64,000 nt of DNA from Alphaproteobacteria bacterium. Its GTDB lineage: Bacteria; Pseudomonadota; Alphaproteobacteria; UBA8366. Location of the stretch: the NCBI GenBank assembly GCA_021774335.1, contig JAJFJD010000008.1, positions 1 to 64,000 of the forward strand. Reading direction: 5' to 3'. This document shows, in pieces, positions 47,336 through 55,217 of this stretch (within the stretch, counting starts at the first letter, position 1; every line of letters starts with the position of its first letter). Made by a program: the position numbers and the translations under genes. The notes under the pieces are model-generated. The model saw only the letters and a program-made list of their open reading frames with translations. It had not been told where the DNA came from and did not search any database.

Positions 47336-48367
47336 TTACTTAGACTTGGCGACCCGTGAATCCCACTTGGAATCCCATACGCCTTTCTCGCGCATATATT
47401 TGGCGAGCCCGGGATGGATCTCCACCAGATTGGCGGCCGATTCCACGCCGCGGCGCTGCATCTTCGGCATGTCGGCAGCGATCTGCTTGAACGCCTTGTC
47501 GGCCTTGGCCAACGCCTGGGCATTCTTCTCGATCGTCTTGAGGATCCCATACATATCGGCTTCGTTCACTTCCATGCCGAGATGGGCGCCATAGTAAAAG
47601 GGCAGCATCATGACCTTCTTGACGTAGTTCTTTTTCTTACCGAAGACGGCCGGGTCGAGTTCGGCGATTTTGAATCCGGCCTTTTTCAGCTTGGCGATTT
47701 CGGCACTGCTGGGATTGAGCGCCGCCCAGTCTGTTTGCAGCGACGCTTCGGTAATCCAAGGGGCCGTGGTCGCTTCCGCGTTGGTGTAAACGCCGATGCC
47801 GACATAGTTGCCCTGTTCGAGCAGCGACCCGGCGGTCTTGATGCTGACCTCCAGGTAGTCATGCTTGATGCCGAGGGCGCTGAAGGCGCGCTCCAGCTGC
47901 GCACGGGTATCCCATGGCCGCGGGCCGGTGAAGACGCGCTTGCCGGACAGATCGCCCCAGCTCTTGATCTTGTCCTTGTCACGCGCATGTATGCCGACGC
48001 CCATTTCGATGGTGAACATCCAGAAGGACTGCACCGGCTGGCGCTCCATTTTGCTTTTGAAGCCTTTGAAGCGATTGATGTTGTTTGCTAATTCGTAAAA
48101 TGCGACGTCGGAGCCGTAATAGCCTTCGAACTGTCCGGTCGAATAGCCTTTGACGGTGACGATGGCGCCGGGCGTGGGCTGCACCGTGATGCGGATGGTT
48201 TTCATCTCGCGCGAGAGCATTTGCGCCAAATTGGTGATGGCGCGGTGACCGGATGAGCCTACGCGCGAGGTGCCCCACCGGATGTCTTTGACTTGCGCGG
48301 CCGCGGTGGCAACGGTGCCCACCGTGAAGGCGGCAAAGACGAGACAAGTAAGGAGCCTTTTGAGCAT
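47336..48367 (-). CDS. TAXI family TRAP transporter solute-binding protein
   Basis: A 343-residue periplasmic protein of the TRAP-associated extracytoplasmic immunogenic (TAXI) family. The signal peptide is about residues 1-25 (MLKRLLTCLVFAAFTVGTVATA). The mature part has RWGTSRVGSSGHRAITNLAQML, typical of the TAXI fold start, and KGYSTGQFEGYYGSD and TGPRPWDTRAQLERAFSALG. It is the first gene of the transporter operon. The ligand cannot be read from sequence; the convergent amidohydrolase hints at an amide or cyclic compound. Confidence 0.93.
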   Translation of the reverse strand: MLKRLLTCLVFAAFTVGTVATAAAQVKDIRWGTSRVGSSGHRAITNLAQMLSREMKTIRITVQPTPGAIVTVKGYSTGQFEGYYGSDVAFYELANNINRFKGFKSKMERQPVQSFWMFTIEMGVGIHARDKDKIKSWGDLSGKRVFTGPRPWDTRAQLERAFSALGIKHDYLEVSIKTAGSLLEQGNYVGIGVYTNAEATTAPWITEASLQTDWAALNPSSAEIAKLKKAGFKIAELDPAVFGKKKNYVKKVMMLPFYYGAHLGMEVNEADMYGILKTIEKNAQALAKADKAFKQIAADMPKMQRRGVESAANLVEIHPGLAKYMREKGVWDSKWDSRVAKSK

Positions 48368-48494
48368 GTTTTTCTCTCCTGCGGATCATTTAATTCAAGC
48401 GGCGCGCGAACCATCGGAGATGGGCGCCGGTTCGTATTCGATTGTGAGGGTCCGTCCCGTTTATCGCAGCATGTCGGGACCGCTTATTGAGAGT

Positions 48495-48535
48495 GTTTGT
48501 GTGCAAACGGTAAGTCGCCGCCTACACGGTGTCAA
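48495..48535 (-). promoter_or_regulatory. Candidate promoter and operator of the TAXI-TRAP operon
   Basis: On the minus strand, TTGACA (48535-48530) is followed after 17 bases by TACCGT (48512-48507). The palindrome GTTTG-TGTG-CAAAC (48495-48508) overlaps the -10, a usual place for a repressor. The -10 is a weak match. No regulator gene is adjacent. The rest of the 274-base gap shows nothing clear. Confidence 0.35.
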
Positions 48536-48641
48536 CGATCGCGCGCCAAATTGCGGCGCATCGTTGCAAAAATTATAAATGAATTCAACTTCATAGGGAT
48601 GGCAAGCCAGATGCTAACCAATCTCCCTCGACCCGGCCCAC

Positions 48642-49457
48642 CTAACGCGCCGATAAACCGTCGACGAGATTTTTCGCGGTGGTCAGATCGCAGCCGTATA
48701 CCGCGCGTGTGGCTTTGACCGCCGCGATGGTGTTTCCCGATTGGACCAGCGCGAGGATGTGATCCTCTTGCTCCGCCGTGGTCATGTCTTCGAACGCGAT
48801 AGCGGGCGTTTCGACCGCCAGCGTGGTCGGGAAGTAGCGCGACAAGGTCGCCAACACCTTCTTTGGCGACCGGAGTTCGACATGGACGGAGTCGCCGTGC
48901 AGCGTGACCGGATAGTGATTGAAGCGGCTTCGCTTCCGGTCGCGCTGTTGCGCTTCGGCGCGGAGGGCGTCGGCGAGGGGGGCTGTGTCGGTCCTGCGCA
49001 GCGCGATTTCCAGATGTTTTACCGTGAACCAATGCGACCAGGATCCTTCCGTATCGGGGGCGTTCAAGTCGTGCCGCCGTGGCCGGATCCATGCAATTTC
49101 ACGCCGGTCGAGCTTGACGATACTCGGCGTGTCGGCGGGGAAACGGTAGTTATGATACGCCCGGAACCGGATATAGAGCGCTTCGGGCGACCAGCGCAGT
49201 TGCCAGCATTCTGGCCGCCGGCTGGCGTAGAACAGCCGCAGCGCCATCTTGGCGATGAGGCCGAACAGAACCACGCCGATGATCGCAGGATAATCGCCGA
49301 GCGCGTCGTTCACGATTTCGGGCATAAAGGGCAAGCCGGCGCATCCGAGCGCGAGGCCGGCCATCAACATCCCGAAAATGAGATTCTGCCAGGCAGTTTC
49401 CCGATAAGTCCACATGCCATCGGACGGTGGCATTTCTGCGTCACGCAAGATTTGCAT
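48642..49457 (-). CDS. Membrane protein with C-terminal L7/L12-like domain
   Basis: A 271-residue protein with two hydrophobic helices at about residues 25-45 and 55-75, then a soluble beta-rich middle. The C-terminal 35 residues (ILALVQSGNTIAAVKATRAV and TAKNLVDGL) resemble the C-terminal domain of ribosomal protein L7/L12, where the pattern G..I.AIK..R...GL.L.EAK..V is conserved. Such domains occur in bacterial proteins unrelated to the ribosome, so a direct translation role is not implied. Genes for IF-1 and a cold shock protein lie next, on the same strand upstream. Function is unknown. Confidence 0.6.
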   Translation of the reverse strand: MQILRDAEMPPSDGMWTYRETAWQNLIFGMLMAGLALGCAGLPFMPEIVNDALGDYPAIIGVVLFGLIAKMALRLFYASRRPECWQLRWSPEALYIRFRAYHNYRFPADTPSIVKLDRREIAWIRPRRHDLNAPDTEGSWSHWFTVKHLEIALRRTDTAPLADALRAEAQQRDRKRSRFNHYPVTLHGDSVHVELRSPKKVLATLSRYFPTTLAVETPAIAFEDMTTAEQEDHILALVQSGNTIAAVKATRAVYGCDLTTAKNLVDGLSAR

Positions 49458-49584
49458 GGCTCTCGGCCCGTTGGTTCAGGCAGGGAGAATAGGACTTGGG
49501 AATGGAGATGCGGTTAACGGCGCGTATGCATGGATACGCCGCCGGAGTCAGCGCCGCGGTAGGATCGTCGCAGCGGTAGGCGCG

Positions 49585-49800
49585 TTACTTGTGGCGGTAC
49601 GTAATACGGCCTTTGGTCAGGTCGTAGGGCGTCATTTCAACGTCGACGCGGTCGCCAACCATCACGCGGATACGGAACTTCCGCATCTTTCCCTTCGGCT
49701 GAGCGATGATTTCATGGCCGTTTTCTAGCCGTACCTTAAACATCGCATTCGGCAATTTGTCGATTACCGTGCCGCTAAAATCGATCAATTCTTCTTTCAA
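49585..49800 (-). CDS. infA: Translation initiation factor IF-1
   Basis: A 71-residue S1-like OB-fold protein matching IF-1 end to end: [47 protein letters not shown]-1 binds the ribosomal A site during initiation. Some positions differ from the usual alphaproteobacterial sequence ([10 protein letters not shown] for AHTSGKMRKN), and the maf/rng neighbours often seen with the main infA are absent. It may be a second copy. It lies 121 bases after a cold shock gene whose terminator intervenes. Confidence 0.92.
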   Translation of the reverse strand: MKEELIDFSGTVIDKLPNAMFKVRLENGHEIIAQPKGKMRKFRIRVMVGDRVDVEMTPYDLTKGRITYRHK

Positions 49801-49870
49801 GATCTAACCCCAAGTAGTGCATGAGACAGCGCAATTGACCGGCCGATACCTGCAGCCGCCCAGTATTGGT

Positions 49871-49915
49871 AAAGAAAATCCGGCCGGAACGATCGTGCGC
49901 CGACGTTCCGACCGG
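49871..49915 (-). terminator. Terminator of the cold shock gene
   Basis: On the minus strand arms 49915-49904 and 49891-49880 give a 12-bp stem with one wobble and a 12-base loop, followed by ATTTTCTTT. It is a strong intrinsic terminator seven bases after the cold shock gene stop. Confidence 0.88.
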
Positions 49916-49921
49916 GATTCG

Positions 49922-50131
49922 TTAGTCGAGCAGCTTCAGGTCTTCCGCGGAGGATTTGCCGTTACGGCCCTCCGTGATTTCGAACTCAAGCTTCTGGCCT
50001 TCGTATAGCGAGCCAATTCCCGCCTGCTCAACAGCAGAGATGTGCACGAACACATCCTTACCACCATCTTCAGGCTCAACAAATCCGTATCCCTTGGTAG
50101 GGTTGAACCACTTCACGGTTCCTGTAGGCAT
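49922..50131 (-). CDS. Cold shock protein, CspA family
   Basis: A 69-residue single cold shock domain. RNP1 is KGYGFVEP (residues 13-20) and RNP2 is VFVHISAV (28-35). The ATG at 50131 has AAGGAA seven bases upstream; a GTG six bases earlier is in frame but lies within the spacer. Such proteins bind single-stranded RNA or DNA and melt mRNA structure. The upstream region of some 270 bases includes a hairpin and a palindrome that may affect its expression. The gene has its own terminator. Confidence 0.95.
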   Translation of the reverse strand: MPTGTVKWFNPTKGYGFVEPEDGGKDVFVHISAVEQAGIGSLYEGQKLEFEITEGRNGKSSAEDLKLLD

Positions 50132-50239
50132 AGTCACATTCCTTACTGCGTAGTCGAATAGCGGTGCTGCCGATTCAGCGCATCGCGCGTCACGGGGCCC
50201 CGGAGAAAACGAGCAAATCTTTGTCGGAAAGCACCTGGA

Positions 50240-50274
50240 TCAGACGCTCGGACGTCTGACTATCACAGTGTGAT
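50240..50274. repeat. Hairpin and palindrome upstream of the cold shock gene
   Basis: TCAGACG (50240-50246) pairs with CGTCTGA (50253-50259) around six bases, and ATCACA-G-TGTGAT (50262-50274) is a perfect palindrome. Both lie in the divergent gap of 276 bases between the cold shock gene and a lipoprotein gene. The first could be in the cold shock leader; the second may be an operator. Nothing else is evident in the gap. Confidence 0.4.
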
Positions 50275-50407
50275 TACAAGACGTAGGCGACCAAACAAGA
50301 GGCGACCGGACAACAGTTAACCCGCTTACATTAGATAGTGATTGTAACACGAAAAGTAAACTACAGCTTAACGATTGCTTAAACTCGATCGCAGAAAACA
50401 ATAGGTT

Positions 50408-50686
50408 ATGCGGACCTTAATGGTGTTATTGGCCTTATTTGTCGCCGGATGTCCTTCATTCGAGCGCTATGAGCACCGGCTCGACGGCTGGCGGGGCCGG
50501 GGCGCCCATCAGCTCGTCTCGGTCTGGGGCAGTCCGGACGCAGTCATGGCCTTGAAGGATGGCGGCCGGGTGTTCGAATACAAGACACCGGTTGTCGTCG
50601 GTATGTTCTGCGAGACCCGGTTCACGGTCGACCGGAAGGGATTCATCCAGAAGTGGTGGTATCACGGCAACGATTGCCGTCTCTGA
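50408..50686 (+). CDS. Small hypothetical lipoprotein
   Basis: A 92-residue protein with a lipobox FVAGC, giving lipidation at Cys15 after MRTLMVLLALFVAG. The mature part, with RLDGWRGRGAHQLVSVWGSPD and VFEYKTPVVV, resembles small periplasmic proteins of the SmpA/OmlA-like type, where a WG.P pattern is common. Two further cysteines (MFCETRF and NDCRL) could pair. No firm family. It diverges from the cold shock gene. Confidence 0.65.
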   Translation: MRTLMVLLALFVAGCPSFERYEHRLDGWRGRGAHQLVSVWGSPDAVMALKDGGRVFEYKTPVVVGMFCETRFTVDRKGFIQKWWYHGNDCRL

Positions 50687-50772
50687 CGCCGCCGTAGGTT
50701 TTCCCTTTAGAGACTTGTTTCGACGGGACCTTGCTGCCAGGGTCATCATCCACGTCCTGGAACGGATGATCG

Positions 50773-52023
50773 ATGATGCCAGCCGATCGCGCTGGAATTT
50801 CGCCCGCCCGCCTCGTCACCCTGGTATGTGCGGCCCAAGTGCTGGCGCAGATCGGCGCCTACACCTGGCCCGCGCTGTTGCCCGGTATGATGACCCTTTG
50901 GAGCCTCGACAATAGCGATGCGGGATGGATCACCGGGCTGTTCTATCTCGCCTACACGATTGCCGTGCCGGTTCTCGTCACCCTGACCGATCGGATCGAT
51001 GCCAAGCGCGTTTATCTCTGCGGCGTATCGTTGATCGCCGCCGGGCACTGCGTTTTCGCCTTCGCGGACGGGTTTTGGATCGCCGTCCTCGGCCGGATGC
51101 TGGCCGGGGCAGGATGGGCCGGAACCTATATGACCGGACTGAAGCTTCTGGCGGATCGGGTCGACGCCCGCCTCATGTCGCGCGCGGTTGCCGGGCATGC
51201 GGCCGGGGTCGGGATCGCCGGGGCTCTCTCCTTTGTTTTTGCGGATCTCGTTCAGACCTTTGCCGGCTGGCAAGGCGCTTTCGCCGTGGCGGGCGGATGC
51301 GCGCTGATGGCTGGGTTAGTCGTAGCCGTCTTCGCTCCGGCCCGGACACCGGGCGGCGCGGCGCTGAAAGAGAAGGGGGGGCTGTTTGATTTCCGGCCGG
51401 TTTTCCGTAACCGGTCGGCGATGGCCTATGCCTTCGTCTATTGCTTTCACACCTGGGAGATGAATGCCCTGCGCGGGTGGAGCGTCGCCTTCCTCGCCTA
51501 TGTCGCCGCGCAGACCGGCGAGGCGAGAACTTGGATCGCGCCGACCGTGGTGGCGACCGCGATGGCCTTACTGGGAACGGGGGCGAGTATCGCCGGCAAC
51601 GAAGCGTCGATCCGGTTCGGGCGGCGGCGGTTGATCGCGGTGGCGCTGACTTTGTCGGTCCTGCTGGGCGGCACGATCGGATATGTGGGGACGATGACCT
51701 ATGGGCTGGCCGTGGCGATGGTTCTGGCCTATGGCGCGGTGATCTGGCTGGATTCCTCGTCGATAACCGCCGGTACTGCCGGCAATGCCGATCCCGCGCG
51801 GAGGGGGGCGACCCTCGCCGTGCATTCCATGCTGGGCTACGGCGGCGGCTTCTTCGGCCCGCTGGTGGTGGGCTGGACTCTCGACCTGGCGGGTGGGATG
51901 TCGACACACGGATGGAGCATGGCGTTCGGATTGATCGCCGGGCTGATGCTCCTGACGCTTTTCGCCTTCCGGCTGATGCGGCCGAACGAACTGGCCGGCG
52001 ACCGGCACGGCACGCAGGAATAG
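50773..52023 (+). CDS. Major facilitator superfamily transporter
   Basis: A 416-residue inner-membrane carrier with about 12 hydrophobic helices in two halves. Between helices 2 and 3 lies TLTDRIDAKRVYLCGV, the conserved MFS loop (motif A, D-R-x3-R/K). GRMLAGAGWAGTYMTGLKLLADR marks helix 4-5. A central hydrophilic loop (about residues 192-210) divides the halves. Neither a substrate nor a drug-efflux signature can be assigned. Two ATG codons stand in tandem at 50773 and 50776; neither has a strong ribosome site. It converges on the N-formylglutamate amidohydrolase gene. Confidence 0.88.
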   Translation: MMPADRAGISPARLVTLVCAAQVLAQIGAYTWPALLPGMMTLWSLDNSDAGWITGLFYLAYTIAVPVLVTLTDRIDAKRVYLCGVSLIAAGHCVFAFADGFWIAVLGRMLAGAGWAGTYMTGLKLLADRVDARLMSRAVAGHAAGVGIAGALSFVFADLVQTFAGWQGAFAVAGGCALMAGLVVAVFAPARTPGGAALKEKGGLFDFRPVFRNRSAMAYAFVYCFHTWEMNALRGWSVAFLAYVAAQTGEARTWIAPTVVATAMALLGTGASIAGNEASIRFGRRRLIAVALTLSVLLGGTIGYVGTMTYGLAVAMVLAYGAVIWLDSSSITAGTAGNADPARRGATLAVHSMLGYGGGFFGPLVVGWTLDLAGGMSTHGWSMAFGLIAGLMLLTLFAFRLMRPNELAGDRHGTQE

Positions 52024-52029
52024 CGCGGC

Positions 52030-52881
52030 CTAGCTTATCTGGTCCCGGGCATAGGCGCAGACCGTCTCGATCAACTTGGTCATGGCGGCCTGTTGGTCGG
52101 CATAGCCGTCCGATTTTCGGATTTTGTCCTCGTCCATATATAGGCGACGGTTGATTTCGATCTGTAAACTGTGGCGGTTCTTCGCCGGGTCGCTGTAAGC
52201 GCGCACCAGTTCCACGCCTTTTTGCCCGTCGTTGACGGCAACCCGGTAGCCGAGCCCCGAAAGCGTTTCGCGGACCAGCTCGGTGAACTCCGCACTGGCG
52301 GTCGTGCCGTCCCGGTCGCCGAGGGCGTAGTCGTTCGGGTTCGGCTCTCCCGCCTTTTCATAGACCGACGGCCATACGCCGGGTGTGGAATGGCAATCGA
52401 TATGCCAGACGCCGCCGAATCGGTCATAGGCCGCGTCCAGCGCCGATGTGACGGCTTTGTGATATGGCGTCCAATAGGTATCGATGCGATGCCGTATCTC
52501 CGCCGGCGTGAGCTTTCGACTGTAAAGCTGCGTCGTGCCGTCGACGGATACGGTGCGGATCAGCCCCGCGCCGCCGCGTGCCTTGTCCGTCATCTCGATG
52601 GGGCCGTCCCAAGCACCGTCGATGCTGGCCGGGTCAAGATCGGTCGCGGCTCGGTTGGGGTCGATATACATGCGCGCAAAGGTCGCCGCGATCAGCGTCG
52701 CGCCATGATCCGGTGCCGCGGAGAAGATGTCGTCGATGAAGGCATCCTCGCCCCGCCGCATCGTCGCAAGTGGAACCGCATACTCGAAATCGTCGGGATA
52801 ATGCGTGCCGCTATGCGGGGAATCGAAAACGACCGGTGCAATATTCCCCGTGGCCTGCCGCATGATGACCGGTTCCTGCAC
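52030..52881 (-). CDS. N-formylglutamate amidohydrolase family protein
   Basis: A 283-residue member of the HutG-type family that hydrolyses N-formylglutamate to glutamate and formate in histidine breakdown, or related N-acyl amino acids. The signatures VVFDSPHSGTHYP, DPNRAATDLDP and VWHIDCHSTPG are clear; the His residues should bind zinc. I chose the GTG at 52881, preceded by GGGAGAG; the ATG at 52863 is possible. No other hut genes are nearby. It may share a transcript with the two dioxygenase genes upstream, 88 bases away. Confidence 0.85.
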   Translation of the reverse strand: MQEPVIMRQATGNIAPVVFDSPHSGTHYPDDFEYAVPLATMRRGEDAFIDDIFSAAPDHGATLIAATFARMYIDPNRAATDLDPASIDGAWDGPIEMTDKARGGAGLIRTVSVDGTTQLYSRKLTPAEIRHRIDTYWTPYHKAVTSALDAAYDRFGGVWHIDCHSTPGVWPSVYEKAGEPNPNDYALGDRDGTTASAEFTELVRETLSGLGYRVAVNDGQKGVELVRAYSDPAKNRHSLQIEINRRLYMDEDKIRKSDGYADQQAAMTKLIETVCAYARDQIS

Positions 52882-52969
52882 AATGCTCTCCCTGAATTGC
52901 AATAACGATGGTCTGCAACAATTCCAGATGCGGGTTAGCGTGTCGAGGGCGCAAAGTGGAGCGCGAGGG

Positions 52970-53980
52970 TTAGCGGAACGCCGGCGCGACCGGCATGCCG
53001 CCACGCGGACCGCCATTCGTCCGGTCGGCATAGTCCGGGGCGAGCGGGCGGCCGTTGGGCACGTTGAGCCAGAGCCGCAGCAGTCGCCGTTTCAAATCCG
53101 CTTCGTCGTGATCCTCATAGGCGCGGCGGGAATGCAGGATCATGTGATTGTTCAACAATTGCACGTCACCGCGTTGAAATTCCATGTCCAGGCGGATGTC
53201 GTCGCGCAAGGCAAGGTCGTTGACGCAGTCCAGCGCGGCCATGACGTCGGGCCCGAGTTCCCGCCCGGTCTTCTCCGCGCCCTGCACGATCAGGCGGCGA
53301 TTGAAATGACAGGACAGCCGTCCGGCGAAGTCGCTGAAGATCGGGATGGCATTCGTCGTGACCTCGTCCGGATTGCCGGTGATGCCTTCGCCGCGCATGT
53401 TGTGGTGGTAGCCATCGAACAGCGCGTCGAGATGTTGGGGATGGTCGGCCAGCATTTCGTTGTAGATCGTCATGGCGCTGGCGATGCAGCTTTCGCCGCC
53501 CTCGCGCGCCGGGCGCACGCAGAGCAGGGCGACGACATCGGTGGCGTCGCAATGCGGGTTGAGATAGGCGCGCGTCGTATAGCCGCGCACGCCGGGGCCG
53601 TATTGCGCGCCGCGGTCGGTAATCTCGACGATCCGCTCGCCGCGTTTGTTCTGGGTGATGACCGCGCCGAGGTATGCGCCGAGGATACGGTAGAGCGTGT
53701 AGAGTTCCCGATCGCCCAATCCATCGATCGGCAATCCGCGCAGAAGCACGAAGCCGCGGCCATTCTCCAGCTCTTCCAGGATTTCGGCGGCGCAGCCGAC
53801 CATCGCCGGCAACATCACGAATTTGGGGTCGGCGGCAGGGTCATTGCCCTGTGTTTCGGCAAGGGCGCTCAGCAGTTCCTTGGCTTCGCCGTCGGTGACA
53901 TGGCGAATCCATCGCCGGTCCGCCGCCATGTCGCCTGCGCGCCAGGCCGATGGGTCCGAAATGGGGCTGGGCCGCGTCAT
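52970..53980 (-). CDS. TauD/TfdA-type dioxygenase, paralog A
   Basis: A 336-residue Fe(II)/2-oxoglutarate oxygenase. Iron ligands are His143 and Asp145 in NPHCDATDVVALLC and distal His283 in NNHMILHSRRAY; the 2-oxoglutarate Arg is probably Arg302 in RRLLRLWLN. RGFVLLRGLPID near residue 75-86 is the usual N-terminal strand. It is clearly homologous to the next upstream gene product along its full length, with the same motif spacing. The substrate is unknown. It follows that gene after 13 bases, so they are co-transcribed. Confidence 0.9.
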   Translation of the reverse strand: MTRPSPISDPSAWRAGDMAADRRWIRHVTDGEAKELLSALAETQGNDPAADPKFVMLPAMVGCAAEILEELENGRGFVLLRGLPIDGLGDRELYTLYRILGAYLGAVITQNKRGERIVEITDRGAQYGPGVRGYTTRAYLNPHCDATDVVALLCVRPAREGGESCIASAMTIYNEMLADHPQHLDALFDGYHHNMRGEGITGNPDEVTTNAIPIFSDFAGRLSCHFNRRLIVQGAEKTGRELGPDVMAALDCVNDLALRDDIRLDMEFQRGDVQLLNNHMILHSRRAYEDHDEADLKRRLLRLWLNVPNGRPLAPDYADRTNGGPRGGMPVAPAFR

Positions 53981-53993
53981 CCGCCGCCGGGCC

Positions 53994-55073
53994 TTAAGCG
54001 CGATGTTTCAGTTCTTCGGGACGATAGGTCGGGCCACGCGGAATGACGCCCTTGCGCGGCCCGGCCAGAACGCGATTGCAGAAATCGTCGTCCAGCGGCC
54101 TTGCACCGGCATGGTTCAGCCATAAGCGCAACAACAACCGGCGTTGCGCCGGATCCTCGTGGTCGTCGACTTCCGCGCGCGAATGCATCATCACGTAATT
54201 GTTGAGCCATTGGATATCGCCGGGCTCGAAGGTCATCGATAATTCGACATCGTCACGCACCGCGGTTTCGTGGATGAAGTCGACGGCGGCCTGTTCCAGC
54301 TCGGACAGCGGCTGGCCGATTTTCTGGTGGCCGGTTTCCAGGGCCTTCTGATTGAACCGGCTGGAGAGATAGCCTTCGTGCCAGCTATAGACCGGGATGC
54401 GATGCGTCACCTCGTCCGGCACGCCGCGCGGTCCTTTGCCGTCAAGTTCGTAGTGGAACCCGCGATGCAGGATCGGCAAATACTCCGGATGCTTGTCCAA
54501 CACCTCGTTGTAGACGGTCATCGCGCTGCGGATCTTGCTCTCGCCGCCGGCTTTGGCGGCGCGGAGGCAGAGCAGCGCGACGATATCGGTGGGGTCGCAA
54601 TGCGGGCGCAACTCGGCCGACGACATGCTGCCGCGGTGCTCGCTCTTGCCGTAGTCGAAGCCGAGGTCGGTGATCTCCTGGATCAACTCGCCTTTGATGT
54701 TCTGTGATTCCGCTGGCCCGATGTTGGCGCCGATGCCCCAATAGATGCGGCGTAGGTCGGCATAGTCATAGCGGTCGATCGGAAAGCCGCGCATCAAAAC
54801 GAAACCGCGCCCGTACTCCAACTCGTGGATCATCCGCTCGATTTCTTTCCGGAAGCCGGGAATCTCGAAATCATCCTTGGTCACCGCCTGCTCGGCGAGG
54901 CCCTTTTCCTTCGATTTGCGCAGCGCCGCGTCGAGTTCCTCGACATGCTCCGGCGCGATGCGCCAAATCCAGGACTCGTCGCCGGCAAGGTCCTTGCCGT
55001 GCCAGGCGCTGGGTAGGTCAGCTCGGACGGGTTTGTCGGCGGTGCCGTTCAAACGGCGGGTATCGGTAGCCAT
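53994..55073 (-). CDS. TauD/TfdA-type dioxygenase, paralog B
   Basis: A 359-residue dioxygenase, first of the tandem pair. Ligands are His158 and Asp160 (RPHCDPTDIVALLC), distal His297 (NNYVMMHSRAEV) and Arg316 (LLLRLWLN). The ATG at 55073 has AGGAGG upstream; the frame opens to 55169 without a ribosome site. The family includes clavaminate synthase-like enzymes that oxidise small acids. Two adjacent paralogs could catalyse successive steps or form a hetero-oligomer. The thiolase-like operon starts divergently 144 bases away. Confidence 0.9.
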   Translation of the reverse strand: MATDTRRLNGTADKPVRADLPSAWHGKDLAGDESWIWRIAPEHVEELDAALRKSKEKGLAEQAVTKDDFEIPGFRKEIERMIHELEYGRGFVLMRGFPIDRYDYADLRRIYWGIGANIGPAESQNIKGELIQEITDLGFDYGKSEHRGSMSSAELRPHCDPTDIVALLCLRAAKAGGESKIRSAMTVYNEVLDKHPEYLPILHRGFHYELDGKGPRGVPDEVTHRIPVYSWHEGYLSSRFNQKALETGHQKIGQPLSELEQAAVDFIHETAVRDDVELSMTFEPGDIQWLNNYVMMHSRAEVDDHEDPAQRRLLLRLWLNHAGARPLDDDFCNRVLAGPRKGVIPRGPTYRPEELKHRA

Positions 55074-55217
55074 GGGGCGGTATCCTCCTGCAGGGTTCAA
55101 TAATAGGACAAAGAACAGGGTTTCCGCCAACCGAGACGAAAGCGCCGATTTGGGCCGAACGCCGGACATTCGCTAGGATTGACCGATAGTTCATTCGGCG
55201 GCGAGGGAGGACATCAC

